A stretch of DNA of 64,000 nt from Odiellus spinosus (GCA_963920705.1 OY987237.1:15592601-15656600), one strand, 5' to 3'; positions 22,009 through 34,657 are shown, numbered from the stretch's first letter. The notes: generated by a model not told the origin, from the letters alone. Translations and numbers: made by a program.

Positions 22009-24715
22009 ATTTAATAATTAAAAAAAAAAAAAAAATTAAATCAGAGCTAAATTTTTTAAAATAATAAAAAATTAAAGAAATATACAAAAAAAAAAATAAA
22101 AACCCTCTGTTTCGATACACTCTGGGTTCGAGAAGCTGTGGTATGTGGAAGTTCTGGGGGTCTCGTAATAGTGCCTGTTTAAGGCTAAAAGAAAATAAAT
22201 TGCTTAAAATATAAAAAAAAAAGTAAAAAAAAATTACAGAATACTTTTTAAATTGCTTCAAACTTCAAAAAAAAAAAAGAAAAACTTAGTTTTTTTCATC
22301 GTCAACATTTCTAAACAAATTCCCGTTGCGTTTTGTTTTATTTTTTTTTTGGAGAAAATGTGGGCATTGTAAATATAGATAAAAAAAAACTGCAGTGATA
22401 AAAAAAATTAAGGTGTTTATTTTGATTTTCTTTCTTTTACCCCTTTTTTGTTAATTATTAAATTTATTATCTTAACGCCGCTTAAACCAAACTCTAAAAA
22501 ACCTTCAATACCTTCCCCCATACCTTGTCAGTAAAGACAATTAAATTTTTCATCGCGTTTAAGCGTTCAAAACTTAAAAAAAAAAAAAAAAAATAATAAT
22601 AATAAAAAATACGGGGTATTATATTAATTTTTACGCAATTTTTTTTTCTCGCGCTACTTGTAAGTATATCTTTCTCTCTTCGAATGTAACATCATCATCA
22701 AAATCTATATCTTATTATAATAATTGACAGTTAAATTTATTTTTAAGTTTTTTTTTAAATAAAAAAACACTCCCCCTTTTTTTTTTTTTCGATATTTAAC
22801 GAAAAAAACCAAAATTTTAAATCTCTTCCGAAGTTCAGAGGAAATGAAATATTCAAACTTAATATGGAATGGGGATAATTAAAATTAAATTGAATTAAAA
22901 GTAGTTTAATTAAAAAAAAATTAGTCGAAATTTTGAATGAGAGAAAAAAAAAAGTTTCTTAAATATTTAAATTGCTTGACGTTAATGAGAAAGACGTAGT
23001 TGCTTTTAAAATATATTTATTAACACATATATTATTAATTAATTATTATTATGTAAAATTAACTTTCGGAGAAACTTTTTTTAAATTAAAAACAAAATTT
23101 GCCTAATTTTTTTTTTATTATTTTTCCCTTAGTTTAAAATAAACTACAGTCATTAAAAATATAAAATAACTATTTTTGGAATAAATAATAATATGTAATT
23201 TAAATTCAGAAGAATATAGATTTTCCAATTTTTTTCATCGTTTTTTTTTATAGGATCGTCAAATTCAAATTTATCTAAAAAAAATATCACCAATTATAAT
23301 TTCTCTAACGAAATAACAAACTTATGTACAAAATAACAAAATTTCATCGTCATTTTTCAGTTTTAAATGATATTTAATAAATTTACCAAAAAAATTTCAA
23401 AAAAAAAAATAATAAAAATGTGTAAAAAAAAAACTTCTAAGGGTTTCAGTTTATCTTTAACTGTCTTTTTATTTTGCACAGGACAAAATACCGTAAAAAT
23501 AAGAAAAAGTTAAATTAATTTTTTGTGAAAATGTGTGCCATGGACGTTATTCCTTAAAAATTTACTATTTCCCCCCCAAAAATATCCTTAGCTTCCTTAA
23601 AATTCAGTGAATTCCCTCCTTAAATTCCCCCGTAAAATTTTAAATTTACCATTGAAGTATCCTTACATTTCCCCCGTGAAAATATCCTTAAATTCCTACC
23701 GAAAATTTCCTTTAATCCCCCACGAAATATCCTTAAATAAGTTAAATACTGAAAATATCCTTAAATCCCTCCGTGAGATATCCTTTAATTCCCCGTGAAA
23801 TATCCTTAAATTCCCCGTTAAATATCCTTTAATTCCCCGTTAAATATCCTTTAATTCCCCGTTAAATATCCTTTAATTCCCCGTTAAATATCCTTTAATT
23901 CCCCGTTAAATATCCTTTAATTCCCCGTTAAATATCCTTTAATTCCCCGATAAATATCCTTTAATTCCCCGTTAAATATCCTTAAATCCCTCCGTGAAAT
24001 ATCGTTAAATTCCCCCGTAAAATATCCTTAAATCCCCCAAAATATAGTCTCCCTCAAATTAAGAATTACTATTAAGTTCCCAAAACATCGTTAATTTACG
24101 ATAAAACTTTTTATAATTCTTTTCCATTTTTCAACCAATACACTGATTTTAATTTAAATCATTTTCTATAAAACTTTAAAAAAAAAGTAAAAAAAAAATT
24201 GAAAAACCTTAAAAGTAAAAAAAAAAAACAAAAATCTTGTTTTTAATGGAAATTAAGTAACTTCAAATAAAACAAACAAATCGGAGCGTATTGTGTTGCC
24301 TAATAATAAAAGAACTTCTTTCAAATAAATCTGCTCATAAATCCCCTTTATTTGGTGCAGAAAATAATTAACAACAATAAACCCTGGAATCATCGCTGAA
24401 AATAATAAAAAATTTCATTGTACATAAATTTAAGCACCCACTACATCCGAGGATACAAAAAAAAAAATACAAAAATTAACAAAAAAATTGTGATTAATAT
24501 CATGTTTTTATATATCTTGTTAATGTAAACCGAAATGCAAGGAAAAACAAATATTTAAAAAATTCAAACAAAGAATTAATAAAATTCACTTCTGCATGTG
24601 ATGCTGGTTTGCCAGTGAAGAAATAATTTTTGTCCGGGTTTTAGTTATTTTTCAGTGGCGCAGCAAAACAAAAAAACCTATATATATCGTAGTGTTTCAA
24701 TAAAAAAAAAAAAAA
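22009..24715 (+). other. Probable long 3' UTR of G3BP
   Basis: Extremely A/T-rich with many oligo-A and oligo-T runs and no exon-like sequence. Candidate AATAAA signals occur at several places, for example near 24,305 and 24,700 before a long A run. The true end cannot be fixed. Confidence 0.5.
23570..24030. repeat. 22-bp tandem repeat in probable G3BP 3' UTR
   Basis: Core units GTTAAATATCCTTTAATTCC plus CC, about eight clean copies at 23,815-23,980 flanked by diverged ones. Confidence 0.85.
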
Positions 24716-24719
24716 AAAA

Positions 24720-26680
24720 AAACTTTCCCTGTAAAAAAATTGTGAAAAAAAAAACTCCCGTTATTCTCGTGAGTAATTTTTATTTAATTAAAGACTGGTA
24801 AAAAATTTCATTCAAATTTTTTTATTGGAGTGTCAGTGACATTGCTTTTGTATTTTTGGAAGATTTGCTAGAAATTCTATTTAAATAGTATTTCTAAAGC
24901 ATTACTTACTTCCTAAAGAATTGTCCATTCTTATTATGGCCATTTTTACAATTACTAGGGACTCTTTTTGGTATAAAAAAGACGTACAGCATTAAATATT
25001 ATGCCAACCACTCTTTTACAGGGGAAACCTTGTTTAACCAATAGGAAACGTTCCTTTCGAAGAGATAAATTTAACAGGGTTGCCACAGGGCAGGGAATTT
25101 TAAGATATTTTAAAAAGTCAGGGACTCTAAAGATCTTTGAAGAATCCAGGAAATTACAATTTGAATCTGACCGTGACACTGTATAGATTAGAACAAAGTT
25201 TGGCGAACGCAATTATATAAAAAATAAAAGCTTAAAAATTGGGTAGTATTAGCAGAAACTTTCAGGGAAAATCGTTGGAAAAGGTCTGGTAAAAGTCAGG
25301 AAATTTTGAATCTGAAAAAACTGTGCCAACCTTCTGTAGTGAAAACTATTTTTGCCTGTCTAGAAAGCGCATTTTGTAACGAAAATAACTTTAAATTGAT
25401 CAGAAGTCAATATAACAATGCCTTCCTTAGTCTTAACCATATTTATTTTGGATGTCCTAGCAGTTACGGATGATTTACCCTGTTTTTATGTACTTAACTA
25501 AATCATTGAAGTCATTCACCTTTGCGTAATTTGTTGCCAAAAACTTTTCAAATAGAAAAAGGAGTTAACTTTTGCTGACGACAGAACATTGCATTTTTTG
25601 TTTTAGCGTGTGTTAGCAAATTGTGCTACAACCAAAGTATCCTAGGCCTTTCCATTTGTTTATTGTATACTTACCTTGTGTGTAAGTTTTCCCATCAGGA
25701 TTCATAGAAAAGGAATTAAGAATGTTGTGTTAACCCTGTCTAATGTTAGTAAACCCAAGTCCTGGTGGATATTCTTATCCAAAACCATATATCTATCTTG
25801 GATTTATAAAGAGTTTATTGATCCAAGTAAGTCCATCATGAACCTTATCCATTCATGTATTTTTCCACGAATTTGGAGTCATTTTTCTGGTGGATTAGGC
25901 CTATTTCAAGGATAAGAAATAGATAAAAAAAAACACTTGTTAGGTTGCATTCTCCCTTTAAAGATCAAAACATGTGGATAAAAGTCATTTTTGGACACAG
26001 TTTACGGTACTTTTTGAACCCTTTACCTTCTTCCAAGAAATTTAGTTTAATAGGAATAATTTTCTCTTAATTGTTTTTTACAGGATCTCTTCGTGAGAGA
26101 GTTCACGATGCCTTTGGCATGGAATTTTGCGACTGTTTCGAGTTATCTGTCTGTATTAGCAGAAGTATCACGGAGGAAGGCAATGAAAGTAGAGAAGGCC
26201 CACTTCTTCGGACTCAACTGGCATTAATGATCGCGATAGACGAGTCGGCCATCCAATTAAGCCTTACGTAACATCGTGAAAATACGATTTCCCTACTAGA
26301 CACCGCTTTATGCACACGGTCATTGGATCTTTTTCCCACCGAGTGATACTAAAGCGAGAAAAAAATAAGCTAAAGTGAAGAGAGCTTGAAATGTAGGTAG
26401 GGGGTGGGTCGTTTAAAGAAACCAGCTTGACGGCTCTAACACACGCGAATCTTTACATCTCAAAAACTTAATAACGCACAAGGTAGAAGTCCCGTTAGTT
26501 GCGCTGAAGAGACGTAAAAAATACAACGCGAATTTAAAGGGACCCTTATTTTCCACATTAACCATGAATTACGTTGAAAAAGTTAACCCCGAATCGTTCA
26601 ATTGGTTGCGTCAAGAGATCTAGTGACAGACATCAACTACAGTAGGACTTGGTTTAGTTGCGTTTTCAAAGGGTTAAAAT
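24720..26680. other. Intergenic DNA with one weak exon candidate
   Basis: A 25,070-25,335 segment has imperfect inverted ends (GGTTGCCACAG / CTGTGCCAACC) and inner CAGGGAATTT motifs, so it may be a small mobile element. At 26,083-26,271 an acceptor-like TTTTTTACAG precedes a 62-codon open frame that I do not recognise. Nothing else supported. Confidence 0.4.
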
Positions 26681-26681
26681 C

Positions 26682-29600
26682 ATGATTGCGGCGTTACATA
26701 TCGAATACCTCGTTTATTTAATTGTAAGTAAAATAGTTTGGTAAATTTTTTCTTGAATTAGGTTTACAATTGTAAGATTTAGGGTTAAGTATTTAATTTT
26801 GGGGTCGTAAAGACTTAGCTTCCTACCCTAACAATTTCTACGGTAACAACTTCCTAGATTTTGAATCAATCGGATATTTCATTTGCTGTAAATCCAGGTT
26901 AACTTTAAATCGCTAACAAACCAAGTTTAAAAGGCGTAACTTGGCACACGGTGAAATTTCCAACTGAGTTTATGTCAGATTCATTCGTTGCTTACATAGA
27001 ATACAGATCTAAGACTTATAAGTTATCTTTGGAATAGAGGTTAGCCTAGCTTCGTACTACTTGCAATTTCTGAATGATTTTTGACTCTAGAGAGGTCTTT
27101 GACTTGGTCGAGTGACCGGTCTATGACGACATCAACCACATAGAATATTTTTATTTTAGAAAAAAAAAAGAACTGTAATTACAGGGAATGATTTCGAGGT
27201 CAAATAGAACGGGGTTTTTGGATACGAATTAATTAACGATAAATCATAAATGGGCGTTATTAAAAGTAACGTGATAATTAGGCTTAAGAGATATTAAAAA
27301 TAGCGAGTTAATTTTTATTGTTAGTTTTAGTTCGTGGGCTGTTTTTTACTGGGTTCAGATTTATGAGTAAACAAAACCCTATTTTATGGAAAAGAAAAAA
27401 AAATGCGGGTTAGTTGGTAATAGGAACAGGATATGTAGGGGCTTTTTCTGCGAAATTATTCAGTTGAAATGTCACTGACACTAATTTAGTGATTTCTAAT
27501 TATGTAAATATCATCGGGTGTGCAGCTACAAGAAAATAAGATTTTAAGTAAAAGGGTTGAAGAAAATTTAGACTATCTTGAAAATCAATCAGGGCACCTA
27601 AATGCTATCAAAAAAATCAGGGAAATATTTGAAATAAATCAGGGAGATTGGTTTAACAAATATATTATGAAGTATGAACCTTGTACAAGAAAATGTCGAC
27701 AATAGTCTATTGGGAAAATATCCTAAAGCCTCATTCGCACTGATTTCAAACCTTTTTGGAAAGGTCAAACTAATATTGACTGTAGATTTATTAAAATTGT
27801 TAAAAAGGATAATTATTATCCTGAATATTGAAACCGCTTTCAATTACCCGATATCAGATATATAAACGCGATTCTTCTTTGGCTACTTCGGGACTCTCAC
27901 GTAAACCGGCATTGATGAGAATATCCCATAATAACACTTTTTATTATTTTTATTACTACTTAGAGATGACAATTAAATACTTATGATTACACCCGTAGAC
28001 GCTAGAGCTTTCAAAGAGGAGAGGGACAAGGAGGCGCGTGCGCGATGGGAAGCTGTCAAGGTCAGGTGTTCTGGGGAAACGGGAAGGAAATAATAGAAAT
28101 AGTTTACGCCTACGACGCACCTGCGCGATAAGAGAAGCCGCCGTCGCGCGCACTAGTATTTCCCACGCATTCCATCAATGAAATATGCCTCAGCCAATGG
28201 AAGGAGAGTGTAAGGAATTTACTATTACGTAAGACGTCGCCACGCGTAGTAGGAAGAGGGAAGTCTATCTCCCTCCCGTGGAGTACGGCGCGTTTCCCTC
28301 CCCCCATTCCGACAATGAAAATTACTACAGCCAATGAAAGGAGAGTATAATTTTAGGAGGGGAACAATTACGTAACAGTAGGCCTAGCGCTTTTTTTTTT
28401 TTGGTCTAAAAATGTCAGCGTGTTTTTATACTTTAGGCTTAGCTATAAAAAAACATTTTTTATTTTTTTTACGTTCTCATTCATAAAAAAATACTATGGT
28501 GGTAGCGGGTAATTTCGCGCCCTTTTTATAAAATCACCAAGTGAACTCTCCCAATGTTAACCGTGTCTAATTAAGGTATACCTTTTTATAAATTGAACTT
28601 GCTTTGAAATTATTGAATTGTGAATGATTTTAGAGCTCACAAATTCGCGTTTTAATTAGGTATTTTGAAGTTAATTATCTTTAAACTCGACGTTGTTTCG
28701 AGTGGACGGAATTAACCTCTGTCGGTAGTTTTTTCTATCTTCGATAATTAATTAAAGATTCACATTTTTAAACCGAAGTGGACGGAATTACCCGCCACCA
28801 CCCTACCAAAAGTTTATCTTTATTTTTTCACAGATAATTTGTCTTTCAAGCAAATCCGTTTTCGCTCAGTCATGCGGACCCAAAGTGAAACCACGATTCT
28901 TGGTGGGAATTCCGTGCGACATGTCAAGAAGTACTTTCTGTACAGCCGCGGGCAACGCGTATCCGTGGTAAATTCCTTCAGAATGGTTCCGTGTTCTTTT
29001 GTAACTCGTCACACCACTGAATAGACAACTTGGACGAGAATTGCGTCCCTTGGAAACGAACTGTGATACTACAGAAACTTTCCAAGTTTCAACTTCTAAG
29101 TGAAGTTTAGCAGGACATGCGTAGTACCAAGTCCGTTGCTAGGGGGCGTATTTCTCATCATAGTTGTCTATTGATGATAATTTTACTGATATCTCCAAGG
29201 AACTCATTGAGACGTTACATCTACGAAAACCAAGGCCTAATGAGGCGGATGTACGGGGACGAAAGACACAGTGTAATTTTGCATAGTGACTTGCAAACCC
29301 GTTCGTACACTTCATGGAGTAGCGAGAAAATTAGAACCGGGAGGGTATCTCCGTCGCTAAATAAAGATTCTGTACCAGTTCCTGACGATATATTACCTGA
29401 CCGATATCGTCGTGGTAATTCGTCTATAAGGACATCCAAAACTACGGTCAAACCTCAAACCAAAACCAAGGAAACACCCAGTACTCAAAATGTAAGCTTC
29501 TTATGTATCAAGTCCTTAAACCCATGACCCGTTGTTTTTATAACGCAAATATCGTTACTTTTAGCTCACGGATATCAAAGTGAGCGCAACAAGTACTCCA

Positions 29601-30985
29601 TCTACCAGAACAAGTACAAGTCAAATTGTAGAAACGGTAGAAACTGTTACTGAAACAGTTCCAACGACGGTGGATCAAACCACGGAAGATGACGGGTACC
29701 AATATCCGGGAACGGCATCCTTACTGGAATCCGAGTACGATGATGACTATGAAACCATCTCAACGTCGCTTCCTCAAACCTCTACGACGTCTTTAAAACC
29801 CACAACTGCTGAACCACCTGGTCTTCAAGACGTGATAACTGGACAACCGTCTTCTATGGTTGAGGATAGGGTTTACTACAATACTGAAACGGTCGAGGAA
29901 TCTCATGTCTTGTCTTCTAACAGCGTGGAGGAGAAGAATGGGGTGAAACAGGAAGTGACTGATACCGACAAGAAAGAAGACGAAAAAGAGCCGCCAAAAG
30001 GATTGTAAGTTATTTTTCTATTTGTTGTGGCCATACTGCCTTGCTCGAATTCCCTTACATTGTTATGGATGCCAACTCCACATGAATAGAACCCCCTCAA
30101 AGGTTGGGTTTTTCGTGGGAAAATTGGTCTATTTTAAGTGTCGTGTTTATTACAGTAACGCGTGTCCCGTAAAGGAAGAAGTAGTGGCACCTTACTGGGC
30201 AAATAATACAAGGAACGAAATCTTAGGTTGGTAAATTACTTGGTCAAAGACAACTTTAATATCTGATAAACATGAAAAAAAAAAAAAAAAAAAAACCATA
30301 ACTATTTCGAAATTTTAGCTTTGCTGAATGTTTACCCCTTCGAGCAATATGTTCATTGGGAAAAATGCGCGTAAGTTGATTCTTTTGTATATAATGGATG
30401 CGTCAAAGGGGCTCAAGTCGGGCTGAGTGGGGAAAAGAACCACGTGACCATTGCCTGTTTTTCACCAGGTAAATTGAATACATATCCCGGTTAAGCCCCA
30501 TAAATCCGAACCCCTTCTTTCGAGAAAAGGTTTACGTAACAGTACGTGACGTAATAGCACTTGACTTCTCTTCCGCACTCGGTTAATATTTCACTCTGGG
30601 GGGTGTGGCAGACCCAGTTTAAAAAACTGAGTGTGACGTCACGTATGATGGGGAAATTACGAAGCAACCTGAATGAATTTTATATGTGAATCGCGGTTAA
30701 GTCTGGCTATTTTCCTGGAGTGTAAAGTGTTTTAAACTGGGTCCGCCGCCTCATCTTGAGTTCTTTTAGGCCTAAAATAGACGTATTGCTCTTGTACTCA
30801 GGTACGAAAACCACCAAATGTTTTGCCGTGACGGTTGTCGCTGTGAGCAACAGTTTCGGTTACATCGTCTTTTGGCGTTTGATCCTAGAAACGAATGTCG
30901 CGGGATTTTCGCGGATTGGTTCAGGTTTCCTTCCTGTTGCGTGTGCGTGTGTTATAACTTAACGGATACTGTACCAAAGGCTTAA
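26682..30985 (+). CDS. spz4: Spaetzle-family Toll ligand precursor
   Basis: Secreted cystine-knot cytokine precursor, processed to activate Toll-type receptors. Coding exons: 26682-26723, 28834-28967, 29200-29491, 29565-30004, 30156-30226, 30319-30370, 30802-30985; 1,215 nt, 404 residues, all phases consistent. The first exon supplies [14 protein letters not shown], which joined to [12 protein letters not shown] makes a signal peptide. The pro-region has GIPCDMS and [20 protein letters not shown] (typical of Spaetzle 3/4-type proteins), then a Ser/Thr-rich low-complexity stretch. The C-terminal knot has [19 protein letters not shown], the pieces [12 protein letters not shown] and [12 protein letters not shown], and ends SCCVCVCYN. 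The assignment to paralogue 4 is tentative; the family is not. The acceptor CTCCAAG at 29,199 and the donor GTTGGT at 30,227 are weak but give the only consistent frames. Confidence 0.93.
28165..28376. promoter_or_regulatory. Duplicated CCAAT / TTACGTAA module in Spaetzle intron 1
   Basis: Two direct copies of about 65 bp (28,165-28,235 and 28,308-28,376). Each has CAGCCAAT, a GGAGAGT element and the palindrome TTACGTAA (28,225-28,232; 28,368-28,375), a PAR-bZIP type site. The surroundings are unusually GC-rich for this window. It may be an internal promoter or enhancer; inferred. Confidence 0.4.
30607..30747. mobile_element. Small TIR element in Spaetzle intron 6
   Basis: GGCAGACCCAGTTTAAAA at the left and TTTTAAACTGGGTCCGCC at the right are inverted repeats with one mismatch, 141 bp overall. 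Non-coding. No clear target duplication. Confidence 0.5.
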
Positions 30986-32240
30986 TGTAACAATTGTGCT
31001 TAATTTTTTTCGAGAGGGATGTGAAGCCAAATCATACCGTCTACAACGAAACAGTGAGTTGATAATTTTAGCTTCAAAGAGGCTACTCATAGTTACTAAC
31101 TTGATCTTTGTGCTAAGCCTTGGCGTAATTAGTTACAAATAATTACACTTTAAACCTTCTAACAAGAAAAGGTTCAATTTATTCAATTTTGCCAAACTTT
31201 TACTAAAGTATTTTAGTGGGCACTGCCATCTTGAATTGACGACTCTTATAAAAAGAGAATGAAGCTTGTTAATTTTTTAAAATAATCTAATGTTAAAATA
31301 GGCCTAATTCTTAAAAATATTTGGTAGGATTGCACTTTATCTAACTAACCCAACAAACACTTTTTTCTGACTAATTAGACCATGGGGAGTTCAAAAAAAT
31401 AGTGGCCCTCCGCAAATATTTTCAATTAATTCTAATTTAGGCCTACTGGATATTCAAGCTTCATTCTACCTTTGACAGTGTGATAGGTTCTTCCTTTTAG
31501 TTACCTTTCACAAAAGTGTCTTCAATTACAAAAATAACGGAGTCAAATGGTTTTAAATTTCTTTTTAATAACATTTTGTAATTTAATGTTTACACAGATC
31601 TTTTGGTGTAAAATTTACAATAATTCTTACCCCCAATCATGATTGTATTAAAAGGCAAAACATTTTTTCGCCGTTTAGAGAAATATTTTTAGGATTTCTT
31701 TTTTTTTTTTTTTTTATTTAATCCTATTTTACGGGGAAGTGATTTAATTTTTATAACATCAATATAAAAAATCTTCAAAGTGTGATACATTATTGAACGC
31801 CAAAACTAACGAGAAAAATATAATTATGGCACAGTATCAAAAAAAAACAACAAAAACAATACGATACGAAATTTCCCCGTTGAATTAAGATTTTAATTAT
31901 CTCGACACTAGCTCGATTATATTTTTTTGGGATAAACTTTCGCTTATTACAAGTTGTATTATGATAGCTATTGTTTACAACTGTATATACATAGGGGGTA
32001 AAAACAAATTGGGTAAAGAAGGTAAAAATTAAGACTGGAAAAAAGTAAGCAGGAAAAAATCAAATGAGCAAAATATAATAATGCCGTTAATTTGCATTTT
32101 TTTTTTAAGGTTTGACCCTCCCCCTGAATTATGTAAAGCTCGCCATTATATTCAAATAATGGAGGCTTAGATCGTTTTAGCCGAGAGCCAGTCAGAATCT
32201 GAATATAGTGAGAGAATGTACGTATAGTTTCCACACGGAT
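30986..32240. other. Convergent 3' flanks of Spaetzle and 4E-BP
   Basis: AT-rich DNA with poly-T runs. It should contain the 3' UTRs of both genes, but I could not fix their ends. No exon or transposon recognised. Confidence 0.45.
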
Positions 32241-32900
32241 TCAAATATCCATTTCAAACTGCGGTTCGTCAATGGTACCATCTATTAATGAAAGATTAGT
32301 TGGTTTAAGTTACCTTTATACGAAGAAAAATTTTAAAAAAATTGTACCAGTCTTGGTTTTAGGGATTTGCTTCGCGACAATGACTTTGCCATTCTCTTTA
32401 TTCTTCTCATTTGGACTAGTAATGCCGGGAATATGCGGCAAATGTGTCGGCGGAGTTCGAGCGATTGGAGAGTTCCTCATTTGCATAAGAAACTGTCTAT
32501 CGTAGATAATTCTAGTACCTTAAAATTTTTAATTCAAATTAAATCAAAGATCTAGGAGTTAGGACAACATATTTTGATTAAAATTTGATCAAAATTGATT
32601 TAAATTTGGCATATGTTAGGGTAGGTCTATTATACGTGGCTGGCTTCGGGAAAAAAGCCTTATAGCTTCCTCGAATGTTTATTGTTTATAGAATAACTCA
32701 AGGACATTAACCATGCTGCCTAAATCCTAATTTTTATTATGGTACTAAGCCTTGGCTATAAAAATATTACCTCCTGGTGTGGTCGAATATAAAGTTCCTC
32801 CTGGCGTAGAACTATAATCCGACGGTAATTGCGAAGCGTCGTTGATTAGAATTCTTTTCGAAGGAATATCCCTAATATCGCTAATTTTGGTAGAATTCAT
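32241..32900 (-). CDS. Thor: eIF4E-binding protein (4E-BP / Thor)
   Basis: Translation repressor that binds eIF4E and is released by TOR phosphorylation. Exons 32771-32900, 32348-32518 and 32241-32281 give 342 nt, 113 residues, with matching phases (family about 117). Visible landmarks: [18 protein letters not shown] with the two priming Thr-Pro sites, the eIF4E-binding motif YDRQFLM (YxxxxL-hydrophobic), [10 protein letters not shown] with the downstream phosphosites, and the C-terminal TOS motif FEMDI at the very end. The N-terminal RAIP motif of vertebrate 4E-BP1 is not seen. The third exon is tiny (41 nt) but carries the TOS motif. It faces Spaetzle tail to tail and the LRAT-like gene head to head. 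Confidence 0.96.
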
Positions 32901-33800
32901 CTTTTAATCTAATAAATCGCGTCGAACAACGAGGAAGGCGTGAAGATAGAATGCAGAGGTTTTTCGCTGTAGGCCAAAATCGAGGCTCCCAGAAACCCAG
33001 TAGACCAAAATAACTCCAATGAAAATATTTATCGAAACGGCCTTGGAAACGAATTCTGGCTTAATAAATACTAAAACAAACGGGTTTTGTTTCAGATTTA
33101 ATATATATGTGCCTCCTTTTTTGATAAATTTATAGATCTTATTTTTATCTTCTATAATCACGTGGAAAAGGGTAAATAACTCCTGTTAAGTTTAACACTT
33201 GATCCAAAAAGAGCAATCATACGAATCTGGTGACCTATGTTCTCATACCGTTTAAGATAGTGGTTTAGAAACTTAAGCCCTCCTCTAGTTATTACTCCGT
33301 GGTAAGACTTCTAATATTATGTAATTTCTTTTAGTTCCTTGATAAACAAACTAGGCTTAAATTGACATCTAGTGGGAGAGAGTGAAATATGTTATAAAAA
33401 CAAAGAATTTCATTGGTTAATAGAAAGTGGGAAGCCAGCCTGGGACGGAAATAACGTGTTTTTTCCGTGTGATTTTCTGAATTCCCTTCAGAAATTCAAA
33501 ATTTATAGAACATTTAAAAGTATTAACAGACATTGCAAGATTTCATGCACCAGTTTTTCTTATTGGAAATTGAAATGTTATGAACTTTTGAAAAATTTAT
33601 CAATCTCCAGTGTTTTGTGCAAATTTCCGGTCCTGCCAGAAGCCTTTTATTGGGGCGGAGAATGTTTCGGCTGCTATGTTGTTGACGTTCGAAGTTCAAA
33701 GCCCATCCGAACTAAACTAGCTGTTAGGTTTTAGTTTTGATGTGAAGCCAAGTTCTTCAGTGTTTTTTCTAGTCAACTTATTTTTGATCTCGAGAATAAA
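32901..33800. other. Intergenic DNA between 4E-BP and LRAT-like gene
   Basis: Divergent promoter region of about 900 bp. A 120-codon open frame at 33,372-33,734 has no recognisable motif and I do not call it a gene. No repeats seen. Confidence 0.45.
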
Positions 33801-34412
33801 ATGGAGAAGTTTCAACCAGTGGAATTAGTAGTTCGTCAAGCAAAGCCTGGCGATATCATTGAATTTGATCGTGGACGGTACATTCATTATGCTGTATACT
33901 CTGGAAACAAGAAAGTAATCCACTATGCTCCTCATTTGAGTGAAGAAGAAGCTAAAAGACTTAACTTTGCGAGTGGAAGCGTGGAATTATTCGCCGCCCT
34001 TTTCAGTACATTAGAATTTAAAGCACTATGCAAAGAAGAAAATATCAGAGTAGTTGCGAAGTTGGATTATGTTCGGATTAATAATCAGGAGGAGGAAGCC
34101 AAACGGAGAGGAGTCCAGATAAGGAGTAATGAAGAAGCTTTGAAAGTCGCTCGAGCCAAGTTGGAAGAGAGAGTGATAAAGTATCACTTTCTATACCACA
34201 ACTGCGAGATTATGGCCACAGGTTGCCGCTACATTAGTGATGGATGGTCTAAACAGAGTGAAGAATTGGCTAAGAGCATCATAAATGGTTGTTCTTTTAC
34301 TATTAAGAAGATTATTAATTTTATGGAGAAACATGGGAAGGAGCTCACAATGATGGGTTGTACACTTGGAAAAATAACGGTGAATCCTTTTCTACCAGAA
34401 CTTTTGAAATAA
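33801..34412 (+). CDS. LRAT / HRASLS-type NlpC-P60 domain protein, single exon
   Basis: 203 residues, intronless. Family members are thiol acyltransferases or phospholipases (lecithin-retinol acyltransferase, PLAAT/HRASLS). The N-terminal PGDIIEFDRGRYIHYAVYSG carries the first catalytic His (H29), VIHYAP the second (H41), and YHFLYHNCE the catalytic Cys (C135). Most relatives read NCEHF; here the residue after NCE is Ile. No transmembrane tail is obvious, unlike many PLAAT proteins, though the last 40 residues are moderately hydrophobic. Start is the first ATG of the open frame; AATAAA lies about 45 bp after the stop. Lack of introns in an intron-rich region suggests a retrocopy origin or ancestral single-exon structure. 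Confidence 0.88.
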   Translation: MEKFQPVELVVRQAKPGDIIEFDRGRYIHYAVYSGNKKVIHYAPHLSEEEAKRLNFASGSVELFAALFSTLEFKALCKEENIRVVAKLDYVRINNQEEEAKRRGVQIRSNEEALKVARAKLEERVIKYHFLYHNCEIMATGCRYISDGWSKQSEELAKSIINGCSFTIKKIINFMEKHGKELTMMGCTLGKITVNPFLPELLK

Positions 34413-34617
34413 AATGGCTTAATTTCGACTTTCTGGCTACACCTACAAAATTTGATTAATAAAGATAGTTTATATACGTATATTTTTAAATTCAAGTATT
34501 TTGGTTTAATTGATGTGTAACATAATGTTTAATCTGCAATAAATTTATAAAATAAACAAATTGTGACATTAAAATTTATTTTTATTTAAGGGGTTTAATA
34601 TTCCCACCGAAGATGAC

Positions 34618-34657
34618 CACGTGATTGGTCTGACCCTTAAGAGCTAGGTTGACGTCA
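34618..34657 (+). promoter_or_regulatory. E-box, CCAAT and CRE cluster before the ADAM gene
   Basis: CACGTG (34,618-34,623), inverted CCAAT (34,624-34,628) and the full CRE palindrome TGACGTCA (34,650-34,657) are clustered about 130-170 bp before the ADAM start codon. Likely core promoter elements; inferred. Confidence 0.4.

Noticed and set aside
26083..26271. Acceptor-preceded 62-codon frame as last exon of an unknown gene
   Set aside because: No upstream exon or family match found, so I list it only as a weak candidate within the intergenic entry.
29117..29527. Stand-alone 136-codon gene
   Set aside because: Its 3' part is exon 3 of the Spaetzle gene. The first 27 codons read through an intron.
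33372..33734. 120-codon open frame before the LRAT-like gene
   Set aside because: No motif, signal peptide or splice context. Composition looks like translated intergenic DNA.
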